NCBI RefSeq assembly: GCF_023336755.1 | Contig: NZ_JALZWP010000017.1 | Location: 1-62,762, forward strand | Reading direction: 5' to 3' | Source: Roseinatronobacter domitianus | GTDB taxonomy: Bacteria; Pseudomonadota; Alphaproteobacteria; Rhodobacterales; Rhodobacteraceae | Length of the DNA stretch: 62,762 nt | Shown here: positions 38,050 to 46,949 of the stretch, in pieces | Layout: each line of letters opens with the position of its first letter | How positions within the stretch are numbered: the first letter of the stretch is position 1 | Translations under genes and position numbers: made by a program | Notes under the pieces: generated by a model | Told to the model about the DNA's origin: nothing | Databases searched by the model: none | What the model saw: the letters and a program-made list of their open reading frames with translations, nothing else

Positions 38050-39357
38050 TCAGTCCGCCCCGCCCGGCACACGCGGATGCAGGCTTTGCGGCACGGTCGG
38101 CGCAGCCAGTTTTTGGTGCCACAACTGACCAAGCTGGCGCATTTCAGCCTCTAGCAACGCTTCGTGTTGGTCCAGCCAGCCGCGCACCGATCCGAATTCG
38201 ACGATGCGCGCCTTGCCTTTGTCGATCCGCACCACGGGCCAGTCGCCAACAAGCGCATGGCTGATTCCGAAAATCTCTTCTCCCCACCATTCGGCAGGGC
38301 CAAAGGCATGGTTGACCTGTCCCATTTGCTTCATGGCCGCCAGAACCGCCGATGCGTTCAGCGCGCCGACTTTCTCGACCGCCGCGTGCCAGATGTCGAG
38401 GATGGCGACATATTCCCAGCTGACCGCGCTCCAGCTATCGGGGAACCGGTCCTGATATTCGGCATAAAAACTATGCGGCTGGTTGAAGAAAAACGCCTTC
38501 TCTGCCAAAGCCGGATCGTCGAAATCAGGAAACTGGAAGATCGCGCCTTCCATGAACTCGACCGATGTGCGCGCAACCAATCTCTCATATTGGTCCAGCG
38601 TGCAGGACAGAATCTTGCCTCGAAACCCCTTCGCATGGGCATATTCGGTCATGGCATGAACCATAGGTGTGTAGCTGGTGCACCAGCATAGCAAGTCAGG
38701 GTCTTCTTCCAGCATGGGCTGGACGATGGCGGCCACATCCGTATCCTCTGGGGCGTATTGCACATCCTTGCAAATTGCATGGCCGGACGCGGCAAAAGCC
38801 GCGCGATACGTGGCGAGTGACGGCAGCCCGAATCCATCCCTTTGGCTGCAAAGCGCAACCCGCCGGACCTGCGGGCAGTTCCGCCCGATCCAGTCCACCC
38901 CAGTCACGTTGTAAACCGGATGCACCTCTGACGGCGCAATCAGATAGCGCATATCTGGCGACAGGTCGCTCGGCAGCAAGGTCGAGGCAAGAACGCGGCT
39001 GTCATTCAGCAGATCACGCAGATGCGCGACATAATCTCCGCCCAGCAGCATCAGCAACGAGACCTGATCTTGCCAGATCAATTCGCGCGCCAGAACAAGC
39101 GCCTGATCCGGATCATCGCCACAATCCCGCGCGATGATTCGCACAGGGTAGCGCCGTCCCTGGATCAGCAAGCCCCCCGCACGGTTGAGCCAATCCTCCC
39201 AGATCTGGCACCCCTGATAACCCGGCAAGCCCCAAGATTGCACAGACCCGCTTAGCGGCACCAACATGCCGATCTTGACCTCTTGCGTCATGCCCACGCC
39301 AAAGCTGGGCAGCAAACTGCGCATAGCCATGCGGTGAGCAAAACTGGTGTCGATCAT
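38050..39357 (-). CDS. signal-less periplasmic-binding-fold protein (Leu/Ile/Val- or AmiC-type)
   Basis: A 435-residue protein of the branched-chain amino acid/amide binding family (type I fold). Marks are KIGMLVPLSGSVQSWGLPGYQG, GGLLIQGRRYPVRIIARDCGDDPDQALVLARELI and LLMLLGGDYVAHLRDLLND. The N-terminus (MIDTSFAHRMAMRSLLPSFG, or MTQEVKIGML from 39291) has no signal peptide, and no permease or ATPase gene is beside it. AmiC of Pseudomonas is a cytoplasmic protein of this fold that senses amides and controls an antiterminator. A sensing role here is a guess. It diverges from tmm over 169 bases. Confidence 0.75.
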   Translation of the reverse strand: MIDTSFAHRMAMRSLLPSFGVGMTQEVKIGMLVPLSGSVQSWGLPGYQGCQIWEDWLNRAGGLLIQGRRYPVRIIARDCGDDPDQALVLARELIWQDQVSLLMLLGGDYVAHLRDLLNDSRVLASTLLPSDLSPDMRYLIAPSEVHPVYNVTGVDWIGRNCPQVRRVALCSQRDGFGLPSLATYRAAFAASGHAICKDVQYAPEDTDVAAIVQPMLEEDPDLLCWCTSYTPMVHAMTEYAHAKGFRGKILSCTLDQYERLVARTSVEFMEGAIFQFPDFDDPALAEKAFFFNQPHSFYAEYQDRFPDSWSAVSWEYVAILDIWHAAVEKVGALNASAVLAAMKQMGQVNHAFGPAEWWGEEIFGISHALVGDWPVVRIDKGKARIVEFGSVRGWLDQHEALLEAEMRQLGQLWHQKLAAPTVPQSLHPRVPGGAD

Positions 39358-39467
39358 GGCCAAAGATTAGCAGGTCCACCGCCCTGCGCGATGGGAAAAA
39401 CGCCCTGCCCAAGAAAACATTTATTACTGTGGTGAAATTTATTGACAGATTGGATTGAAGTGGCGCA

Positions 39468-39498
39468 GCATTGGTTCAGACCAATTCTAGCATTGGTT
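39468..39498. promoter_or_regulatory. candidate operator cluster before tmm
   Basis: ATTGGTTCAGACCAAT (39470-39485) is an inverted repeat ATTGGT/ACCAAT, and GCATTGGTT recurs at 39490-39498, a spacing of 21 bases. It lies 42 bases before the tmm start and also in front of the divergent binding-protein gene. Partial copies are found before the Amt gene (35713) and dmmD (29844). Confidence 0.5.
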
Positions 39499-39526
39499 CC
39501 CTTTCCTCGCTGACGGAGACATCACA

Positions 39527-40897
39527 ATGACCCAGAAGAAAGTCGCAATCATTGGCGCCGGCCCCTCTGGTCTGGCCCAGCTGCGCGCCTTCCAATCCGC
39601 TGCAGCCCAGGGCGACGCAATCCCCGAAATCGTCTGCTTTGAAAAGCAGGACAACTGGGGCGGACTCTGGAATTACACATGGCGCACGGGTCTGGATGAA
39701 AACGGCGAACCGGTTCATTGCTCTATGTATCGTTACCTGTGGTCCAACGGCCCCAAGGAGGGGCTGGAATTCGCCGATTATTCTTTCGAGGAGCATTTCG
39801 GCAAGCAGATCGCTTCCTATCCGCCCCGCGCCGTGCTGTTCGACTATATCGAGGGCCGCGTGCAAAAGGCAGGCGTGCGCGACATGATCCGCTTCAGCAC
39901 CGTGGTGCGCTGGATCAACTATGATCCAGATACGGAAAAATTCACCGTCACCGTGCATGACCACGCGCAAGACCATGTCTATTCCGAAGAATTCGACAAT
40001 GTGATCGTGGCCTCGGGGCATTTCTCTGTCCCGAATGTGCCGCATTATCCGGGTTTCGAATCCTTCAATGGCCGCCTTCTGCACGCGCATGATTTTCGCG
40101 ATGCGCGCGAATTCAGCGGCAAGGATATTCTGGTTATGGGGTCATCCTATTCCGCCGAGGATATCGGCTCACAATGCTGGAAATACGGCGCGAAATCGGT
40201 CACGTCCTGCTACAGGTCTGGCCCAATGGGGTTCGACTGGCCTGACAATTGGGAAGAAAAGCCCGCGCTGGAACGCTTGGAGGATAACACCGCCTATTTC
40301 AAGGACGGCACATCCAAACATGTCGATGCGATCATCCTGTGCACAGGTTACAAGCACAGCTTCAACTTCCTGCCCGATGACCTGCGCCTGAAAACCGCGA
40401 ACCGCTTGGCCTCCGCCGATCTGTATAAGGGCGTGGTCTGGGTGCATAATCCCAAGCTGTTCTATCTTGGCATGCAGGACCAGTGGTTCACCTTCAACAT
40501 GTTTGATGCGCAAGCCTGGTGGGTGCGCGACGCAATCATGGGGAAGCTGGATATTCCGTCCGACCTAGAAACAATGCTGGCCGATGTCGCTGAACGCGAG
40601 GCGCGAGAAGAAGCCAGCGACGACACCAAATACGCCATCAAGTATCAGGGCGATTATGTGAAGGAACTGATCGCCGAAACCGACTACCCATCCTTCGACG
40701 TAGACGGCGCCTGCGAGGCTTTCTACCAGTGGAAAAAGCACAAGTCGCAAAACATCATGGCGTTCCGCGACAACAGTTACCGGTCGGTCATCACAGGCAC
40801 CATGGCACCGGTCCATCATACACCCTGGAAAGATGCGCTGGATGACAGCATGGCAAGTTACTTGCAGAACGAGGCAGAGACCACGCCCGCCGAATAA
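39527..40897 (+). CDS. tmm: trimethylamine monooxygenase Tmm
   Basis: A 456-residue flavin-containing monooxygenase that oxidises trimethylamine to trimethylamine N-oxide with NADPH and oxygen. It has the FAD loop [17 protein letters not shown], the FMO-type [23 protein letters not shown] site, the HDFRDAREF segment close to the FMO signature FxGxxxHxxxY/F region, and [13 protein letters not shown]. Length and the [20 protein letters not shown] stretch match bacterial Tmm. The ATG at 39527 has GGAG at 39515. A strong stem-loop follows, so it is probably monocistronic. Confidence 0.93.
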   Translation: MTQKKVAIIGAGPSGLAQLRAFQSAAAQGDAIPEIVCFEKQDNWGGLWNYTWRTGLDENGEPVHCSMYRYLWSNGPKEGLEFADYSFEEHFGKQIASYPPRAVLFDYIEGRVQKAGVRDMIRFSTVVRWINYDPDTEKFTVTVHDHAQDHVYSEEFDNVIVASGHFSVPNVPHYPGFESFNGRLLHAHDFRDAREFSGKDILVMGSSYSAEDIGSQCWKYGAKSVTSCYRSGPMGFDWPDNWEEKPALERLEDNTAYFKDGTSKHVDAIILCTGYKHSFNFLPDDLRLKTANRLASADLYKGVVWVHNPKLFYLGMQDQWFTFNMFDAQAWWVRDAIMGKLDIPSDLETMLADVAEREAREEASDDTKYAIKYQGDYVKELIAETDYPSFDVDGACEAFYQWKKHKSQNIMAFRDNSYRSVITGTMAPVHHTPWKDALDDSMASYLQNEAETTPAE

Positions 40898-40925
40898 CCC
40901 CCGGCGACCTGCGTGAGCCTTGTGC

Positions 40926-40965
40926 GCCCGGCCCTTTCCACGAGGGCCGGGCGTGTCGCTTTTTG
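40926..40965 (+). terminator. rho-independent terminator after tmm
   Basis: GCCCGGCCCT and AGGGCCGGGC make a perfect 10-bp stem with a 7-base loop, 28 bases after the tmm stop, followed by GTGTCGCTTTTTG. Confidence 0.8.
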
Positions 40966-41107
40966 TGGCTCATGTCGCAAACGTGCTGCTTGTATTATTG
41001 GCGTTTTTTATGAAGAGAGTCGCATTTGAGCGGGTCTGTGTCCGATTCCCTCGTGACCTCCCCAGTGCATCGGCGCTATCCCGAATGGGCCCTTATGGAG
41101 AAGTCCG

Positions 41108-42358
41108 ATGCGCTATTCCGGCTTTCGCGTTCTGCAACAGGCCATGACAGGCCACAAAGGCTGGCAGCCTGCTTGGCGCGACCCCGACCCTAAACCGCAT
41201 TACGACATTGTCATCATCGGCGGTGGCGGGCACGGGCTGGCCACCGCCTATTACCTTGCGCGCCAATTCGGGCAGGCGAATATCGCGGTGCTGGAAAAGG
41301 GCTGGATCGGTGGCGGCAATGTGGGCCGCAACACCACCATCATCCGCTCCAACTACATGCTGGACGGCAATGAGCCCTTCTACGAATTCTCGCTCAAGCT
41401 GTGGGAAGGGTTGGAGCAGGATTTCAACTATAATGCGATGGTCAGCCAGCGTGGTATCCTGAACCTTATCCACTCCGACGCGCAGCGCGATGCTTTCACC
41501 CGGCGCGGCAATGCCATGATCCTGAATGGCGCGGATGCCGAATTGCTGACCGCCGAACAGGTGCGCCGCGAATACCCATTCCTGAATTTCAACAATGCGC
41601 GCTTTCCCATCAAAGGCGGACTGGCGCAGCGCCGCGGCGGCACCGTCCGCCATGATGCGGTTGCCTGGGGCTATGCGCGCGGGGCTGACAGGCGCGGGGT
41701 CGACATTATCCAACATTGCGAAGTCACGGGCTTTCGCATCGAAAACGGCATCTGCCGCGGCGTCGAGACCTCGCGCGGCTTCATCGGCGCGGGTAAGGTT
41801 GGCGTGGCAGTTGCGGGCAATTCCGGGCGCATGATGGCCAAGGCGGGTATGCGCCTGCCCATCGAATCCCATGTTCTGCAAGCCTTTGTCAGCGAAGGGC
41901 TGAAACCGGTCCTGCCCGGCGTTATCACCTTCGGCGCGGGGCATTTCTATTGCAGCCAATCCGACAAGGGCGGGCTGGTCTTCGGCGGCGATATCGACGG
42001 CTACAATTCCTACGCCCAGCGCGGCAACTTGCCTGTGGTCGAGGACGTGGCCGAAGGCGGCATGGCGCTTTTTCCCGGTCTTGGCCGCGTGCGCCTGCTG
42101 CGCATGTGGGGCGGCATCATGGATATGAGCATGGACGGCTCTCCCATCATAGACCGCACGCATATCGACGGGCTCTATTTCAACGGTGGCTGGTGCTATG
42201 GCGGGTTCAAAGCCACGCCTGCCTCTGGCTGGTGTTTCGCACATCTGCTGGCCACCGATACCCCGCACCCGACCGCCACCGCTTACCGCTTCGACCGGTT
42301 CGAGCGCGGGCGGATGATCGACGAAAAAGGCATGGGTGCGCAGCCCAACCTGCATTGA
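41108..42358 (+). CDS. mgdA: N-methylglutamate dehydrogenase subunit MgdA (SoxB-like FAD subunit)
   Basis: A 416-residue DAO-family flavoprotein equal to the beta subunit of heterotetrameric sarcosine oxidase. The FAD loop is IIGGGGHGLATAYYLARQ, with RSNYMLDGNEPFYEFSLKLWEGL and FGAGHFYCSQSDKGGLVFGGDIDGY typical of SoxB. MgdABCD oxidises N-methylglutamate to glutamate and passes C1 to folate; sarcosine oxidase (SoxBDAG) has the same subunits and order. The presence of gmaS and mgsABC in the same window favours Mgd, though sarcosine as a substrate is possible. GGAG at 41097 precedes the ATG. Confidence 0.82.
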   Translation: MRYSGFRVLQQAMTGHKGWQPAWRDPDPKPHYDIVIIGGGGHGLATAYYLARQFGQANIAVLEKGWIGGGNVGRNTTIIRSNYMLDGNEPFYEFSLKLWEGLEQDFNYNAMVSQRGILNLIHSDAQRDAFTRRGNAMILNGADAELLTAEQVRREYPFLNFNNARFPIKGGLAQRRGGTVRHDAVAWGYARGADRRGVDIIQHCEVTGFRIENGICRGVETSRGFIGAGKVGVAVAGNSGRMMAKAGMRLPIESHVLQAFVSEGLKPVLPGVITFGAGHFYCSQSDKGGLVFGGDIDGYNSYAQRGNLPVVEDVAEGGMALFPGLGRVRLLRMWGGIMDMSMDGSPIIDRTHIDGLYFNGGWCYGGFKATPASGWCFAHLLATDTPHPTATAYRFDRFERGRMIDEKGMGAQPNLH

Positions 42359-42443
42359 AAGCCCGACCAATGCCAACTTCATCTTGCCATAAATACTCAA
42401 AATCCGGCAATCGCCGCGTGGCGCAACGTTCGGGAGAACGCGC

Positions 42444-42731
42444 ATGATTATCCACCACCCCTTCCTCGGCCCCTGCGACGCACAGGAATTCACCTATCTG
42501 GGTGATGCGTCTCTGATCGACCGGCCCGATGGCGTGACTGAAGGCGCAGAGGCGGCGTTCTATAACTACCAGTATCTGCGTGACAACCCGGCGGGGCTGC
42601 ACCGCGAATTGTGGTTCCACGAACAAGGGGATCGGTCCTGGCTGGTCGTCACCCGCGACACGGTCACGCATGAAATTACATCGGTCGAACTGGCGCGCGA
42701 TGTCGCGCGGGCGAAAGGGCGCAGCGCATGA
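42444..42731 (+). CDS. mgdB: N-methylglutamate dehydrogenase subunit MgdB (SoxD-like)
   Basis: A 95-residue small subunit of the sarcosine-oxidase delta family, with HHPFLGPCDAQEFTYLGDA near the start and HRELWFHEQGDRSWLVVTRDTVTHEI near the end. In the enzyme this subunit carries a zinc site, but here only one of the usual Cys (GPCDAQEF) is present. Its stop overlaps the start of mgdC by 4 bases. It is 85 bases after mgdA. Confidence 0.84.
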   Translation: MIIHHPFLGPCDAQEFTYLGDASLIDRPDGVTEGAEAAFYNYQYLRDNPAGLHRELWFHEQGDRSWLVVTRDTVTHEITSVELARDVARAKGRSA

Positions 42732-45673
42732 GACTTCCCTCCGGCGGACAGATCGACCGCAGCAAGACCCTGCGTTTCACCTTCGACGGTGCGCATTATC
42801 GCGGCCATCCGGGCGACACGCTTGCGTCAGCACTTCTGGCCAATGGCGTGCGGCTGATGGGGCGGTCCTTCAAGTATCACCGCCCGCGCGGGCCTATCGC
42901 AGCAGGCAGCGAGGAACCCAACGCGCTTGTCACGCTTGGGCGTGGCGGGCGACAGGACCCCAACACCCGCGCCACGGTCGCGGAACTGTTTGACGGGCTG
43001 GAGGCGCGCTCACAAAACGCATGGCCCAGCCTGCGCTTTGATGCGATGGCCATCAATGACGGCCTGTCGCCTTTCCTGACAGCCGGGTTTTATTACAAGA
43101 CCTTCATGTGGCCCGCTGCCTTTTGGGAAAAGCTCTATGAGCCGGTGATCCGCCGTGCCGCAGGTCTGGGAGCCATCAGCACAGACCCCGATCCGGACAG
43201 CTACGACAAGGGTTTCCTGCATTGCGATCTGCTGGTCATCGGCGCAGGGCCGTCCGGCCTGATGGCTGCGCTGACAGCAGCGCGCGGGGGCGCAAGGGTG
43301 ATCCTCGCGGATGAAGATTTTACGCCCGGCGGACGGCTGAACGCTTCGGCGGAACACATTGACGGACAACACGCAACCGAATGGGCGGCAGAGGTGCTGG
43401 CCGAACTGTCAACCCTCCCCAATGTTCGCATATTGCCCCGCACCACCGTGTTCGGCGCGTTCGACCATGGCATCTATGGCGCTGTCGAACGGGTCTCGGA
43501 CCACCTGCCCCAACCGGAGCCGGGCAAGCCGCGTCAAACCCTGTGGCGCATCTATTCCAAACGCGCGGTGCTTTGTGCGGGTGCCTTGGAACGCCCGATA
43601 GCCTTTGCCGACAATGACCGCCCCGGCATCATGCTGGCGGGCGCGCTGGCCGCCTATGCCCATCGCTGGGCGGTCAGCCCCGCAAGCCGCGTGGCAATCT
43701 TTACCAACAATGACAGCGGCCACACCACCGCGCGCGACCTGCTCGCGCTGGGTGTCGATGTGCGCGCCGTCATCGACACCCGCGCCGATGCCCCCAAGCT
43801 GGACGGAGCCGAGGTTATCGCGGGCGGCCAGATCACTGGCACGCGCGGGCGGCTGGGCCTGAGCGCCGTGCAGATCACCCGCACAGACGGGCGCAGGTAT
43901 TGGCTGGAGGTGGGCGCGCTCGGCGTCTCTGGTGGGTGGAACCCCAATGTCGCGCTGTCGTGCCATCAGCGCGGGCGGCCCGTCTGGCAAGACGATATTG
44001 CTGGCTTCGTGCCGGGCGGCAATCCGCCCGTCGGCATGACCGTTGCCGGTGCGGCGGCGGGGCAGTTCGGCACACATGCCGCGCTCTCAAATGGCGCCGC
44101 GCAAGCCCTTGCCGCGCTCGGTGATCTGGGCATCCCAGCGCCTAAACCCGACCTGCCAAAAGCCGAGGATGCCCCCTACCGCATCACCCCTTTCTGGCAT
44201 GTCGGCAGCACCAAGCGGGCTTGGCTGGATTTCCAGAATGATGTGACGGTCAAGGACGTGAAGCTGGCGCATCAGGAAGGGTTCCGCTCGGTCGAGCATC
44301 TGAAACGCTACACCACACTGGGCATGGCGACGGATCAGGGCAAGACCTCTAACCTTGGTGGTCTGGCTGTCATGGCCGAACTGACCGGCCAAAGCATAGA
44401 GGCCACCGGCACCACCATCTTTCGCCCGCCCTATACACCGGTGGCGATGGGAGCATTGGCGGGGCGATCCACCGGCGCGGATTTCAAACCAACCCGCAAG
44501 ACCCCCAGCCATGTCTGGGCGTCGGAACAAGGCGCGACTTTTGTCGAGGTTGGCCAATGGCTGCGCGCGCAATATTTCCCGCAATCCGGGGAAACCCATT
44601 GGCGGCAAACCGTGGATCGAGAGGTCAACGCCACCCGCACCGGCGTTGGTATTTGCGACGTGACGACGCTTGGCAAAATCGACGTGCAGGGCGCGGATGC
44701 TGCGGCTTTCCTGAACCGCATATATTGCAACGCCTTTGCGAAGCTGGCTGTGGGCCGCGTGCGCTACGGGCTAATGCTGCGCGAGGACGGGATCGCCATG
44801 GATGATGGCACCGCCGCGCGTCTGGCTGAAGATCATTTCGTCGTCACAACCACCACCGCCAATGCCGTGCCGGTCTACCGCCACATGGAATTCGCGCGCC
44901 AGTGCCTGTGGCCGGATATGGATGTGCAGCTTATCTCGACGACCGAGGCTTGGGCACAGGTTGCCATCGCCGGGCCAAAATCGCGCGAGCTGCTAGAGCG
45001 TATTGTTGATCCCGCGCATGACCTGTCAAATGACGCCTTCCCCTTCATGGGCTGTGCAGACATCACCGTGTGTGGCGGGCTGCGGGCACGGTTGTTCCGC
45101 ATCTCTTTCTCGGGCGAGTTGGCGTATGAGCTGGCCGTGCCCACCCGCTACGGCGACGCGCTGATGCGCCGCCTGATGGACAAGGGTGCCGATCTGGGCG
45201 TCACGCCTTATGGCACTGAAGCCCTTGGCGTCATGCGCATTGAGAAGGGGCATGCTGCGGGCAACGAGTTGAATGGCACCACCACCGCGCGCAATCTTGG
45301 GCTTGGCCGCATGGTCAGCACCAAGAAAGACAGCATCGGCGCGGTGCTGTCCCGCCGCGAGGGGCTGACCCAAGAGGACGGGCTGGAACTTGTCGGCCTG
45401 CGCGCGGTGAACCCGCAAAGCCAGATCCCGGCGGGCGCGCATATTCTGGAACCCGGCGCAGAAACCATTGCGGCCAACGATCTGGGCTATGCGACATCGG
45501 CTTGCTATTCGCCCACACTGGGCAGCTACATCGCCCTGGCCTTCGTCAAGGCCGGCAGCACGCGGATGGGTGCGCGCTTACGTGCCGCATCACCCCTGAC
45601 CGGGGTGGATGTGCCTGTCGAAATCGTGTCGCCGCATTTTGTGGACCCGGAAGGAGAACGTCTCCGTGCATGA
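42728..45673 (+). CDS. mgdC: N-methylglutamate dehydrogenase subunit MgdC (SoxA-like, with GcvT domain)
   Basis: A 981-residue large subunit. In order it shows a 2Fe-2S-like N-terminal module without cluster Cys (LRFTFDGAHYRGHPGDTLAS, FKYHRPRG), a nucleotide-binding domain ([21 protein letters not shown]), a central SoxA domain, and a folate-binding GcvT-like C-terminal third from about residue 600 (GVGICDVTTLGKIDVQGADA, ISFSGELAYELAVP, GTEALGVMRIEKGHAAG). It would channel the released methylene group to tetrahydrofolate. The same caveat between Mgd and sarcosine oxidase applies as for its partner subunits. Confidence 0.85.
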   Translation: MRLPSGGQIDRSKTLRFTFDGAHYRGHPGDTLASALLANGVRLMGRSFKYHRPRGPIAAGSEEPNALVTLGRGGRQDPNTRATVAELFDGLEARSQNAWPSLRFDAMAINDGLSPFLTAGFYYKTFMWPAAFWEKLYEPVIRRAAGLGAISTDPDPDSYDKGFLHCDLLVIGAGPSGLMAALTAARGGARVILADEDFTPGGRLNASAEHIDGQHATEWAAEVLAELSTLPNVRILPRTTVFGAFDHGIYGAVERVSDHLPQPEPGKPRQTLWRIYSKRAVLCAGALERPIAFADNDRPGIMLAGALAAYAHRWAVSPASRVAIFTNNDSGHTTARDLLALGVDVRAVIDTRADAPKLDGAEVIAGGQITGTRGRLGLSAVQITRTDGRRYWLEVGALGVSGGWNPNVALSCHQRGRPVWQDDIAGFVPGGNPPVGMTVAGAAAGQFGTHAALSNGAAQALAALGDLGIPAPKPDLPKAEDAPYRITPFWHVGSTKRAWLDFQNDVTVKDVKLAHQEGFRSVEHLKRYTTLGMATDQGKTSNLGGLAVMAELTGQSIEATGTTIFRPPYTPVAMGALAGRSTGADFKPTRKTPSHVWASEQGATFVEVGQWLRAQYFPQSGETHWRQTVDREVNATRTGVGICDVTTLGKIDVQGADAAAFLNRIYCNAFAKLAVGRVRYGLMLREDGIAMDDGTAARLAEDHFVVTTTTANAVPVYRHMEFARQCLWPDMDVQLISTTEAWAQVAIAGPKSRELLERIVDPAHDLSNDAFPFMGCADITVCGGLRARLFRISFSGELAYELAVPTRYGDALMRRLMDKGADLGVTPYGTEALGVMRIEKGHAAGNELNGTTTARNLGLGRMVSTKKDSIGAVLSRREGLTQEDGLELVGLRAVNPQSQIPAGAHILEPGAETIAANDLGYATSACYSPTLGSYIALAFVKAGSTRMGARLRAASPLTGVDVPVEIVSPHFVDPEGERLRA

Positions 45674-46220
45674 TCTAGCCCCCATGACCCCGCTTGGCGC
45701 GACCACCCCCCGGCGCGACACCATCGGCGCGATCACGATTGCGGAAAATCCAGGCGTGGCGCTGGCCTCTGTTGCAGCAAGGCGTGGCCAGTCCACTGCT
45801 TGCACCACCGCTTTGGCCGAATGGTTGGGCGCACCCGCACCGGGCGTGGCAGAACACACCGGCAACGACATGGCCGCGTTCTGGCTTGGCCCGGACATGT
45901 GGATGCTGGAAGCACCGTTCACCACGCATGAGACCATGGTGCATGACCTTGCCCAGCGCCTGCAAGGTTTAGCCAGCGTGACCGAGCAAACCGACGCATG
46001 GGCGCGGTTCGATCTGTCGGGCGATGGGCTGGACAACATGCTGGCGCAGCTGACCAATCTGGACCTTGCTACCCTGCCCAAGCGTTTCGCGCGGCGCACC
46101 GTGATGGAGCATATCGGCTGCTATCTGCTGCGGCGGGATACTGGCTATAGCGTCTATGGTCCCCGCTCGTCTGCCGCCAGCCTGCATCATGCGCTATGCC
46201 TTGCGGCGGGTGCTCTATAG
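45666..46220 (+). CDS. mgdD: N-methylglutamate dehydrogenase subunit MgdD (SoxG-like)
   Basis: A 184-residue gamma subunit of the sarcosine oxidase type, with LGPDMWMLEAP, DAWARFDLSGDGLDNMLAQL and RTVMEHIGCYLLRRDTGYSVYGPRS. The GTG at 45666 is chosen because AAGGAG lies at 45651-45656 and it overlaps the mgdC stop by 8 bases; an ATG at 45684 is an alternative. The last gene of the operon; its 3-prime end overlaps the convergent GntR gene by 6 bases, with no terminator visible. Confidence 0.83.
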   Translation: MHDLAPMTPLGATTPRRDTIGAITIAENPGVALASVAARRGQSTACTTALAEWLGAPAPGVAEHTGNDMAAFWLGPDMWMLEAPFTTHETMVHDLAQRLQGLASVTEQTDAWARFDLSGDGLDNMLAQLTNLDLATLPKRFARRTVMEHIGCYLLRRDTGYSVYGPRSSAASLHHALCLAAGAL

Positions 46221-46949
46221 CTCGCGCAATTCGCTGACGAAATCATAGCGGTCGCCACGATAGGCCGAGCGGGTGAATTCCACCATCGTTCCATCGCGCA
46301 GGTAGCCACGCCGCTCGATCCGCAAAATCGCGGCACCGGGGGGCACGCAGAGATGCCCTGCCTCTTCTTCGGTCGCCAGCGATGCGGTAATGCGCTGCAA
46401 GCCCGTCACAGGCTTGTTGCCAAGTTTGTCCAGCGCGTCATAGAGCGACATGCCAACGCGACTCAGATCAGGCAGGAATCGCGCCGGAACCGTAGCCTGC
46501 TCCAGCGCCAAGGGTTCGTCATTAGCGGTTCGAATACGCAGGAACCGGGCCACTTGCGATGCAACCGGAAGGCCGAAGACAAGCACGTCTTCAGAAGAGG
46601 CCGGGGCCATGGTCTTTTCCAGCCAGACAGAGCCCGGCGTCATCCCCCGCCGCGCAAGATCGGCCGAGAAGCCTGCCAATAGCGCAGACGGCTGTTCGAT
46701 GCGGGGCGCGACGAATGTGCCGGAGCCTTGCTTGCGCGACAGAACCCCCTCGCGCATCAGCAGTTCCAAAGCCTTTCGGACTGTCACGCGCGACACGCCC
46801 AGCTGTTCGGATAACTGCCGCTCGGATGGCAGCGCTTCGCCCACAGCGAAAGCCCCGCTGCGCAGTTGTTCGCGCAACAATGCGGCAAGGCGCACATAGA
46901 GCGGCGTTGAATCCGCCTTGCCCGATAAAAGTTCGGGCCGAAGCGTCAT
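46215..46949 (-). CDS. GntR/UTRA regulator, NagR-like
   Basis: A 244-residue HutC-type GntR regulator: winged helix (LREQLRSGAFAVGEALPSER, LSEQLGVSRVTVRKALELL, KQGSGTFV) then a UTRA domain (FLRIRTANDEPLALEQATVP, RRGYLRDGTMVEFTRSAYRGD). NagR/YvoA proteins of this kind bind GlcN-6-P or GlcNAc-6-P and repress amino-sugar genes. It is the last gene of the transporter operon, overlapping murQ by 4 bases. TGGTAT-type half-sites in the divergent region at 53255-53282 resemble operators of this family. Confidence 0.87.
   Translation of the reverse strand: MTLRPELLSGKADSTPLYVRLAALLREQLRSGAFAVGEALPSERQLSEQLGVSRVTVRKALELLMREGVLSRKQGSGTFVAPRIEQPSALLAGFSADLARRGMTPGSVWLEKTMAPASSEDVLVFGLPVASQVARFLRIRTANDEPLALEQATVPARFLPDLSRVGMSLYDALDKLGNKPVTGLQRITASLATEEEAGHLCVPPGAAILRIERRGYLRDGTMVEFTRSAYRGDRYDFVSELREL

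Noticed and set aside
41093-42493. 466-codon minus-strand frame opposite mgdA
   Set aside because: Antisense shadow of a well supported flavoprotein gene.
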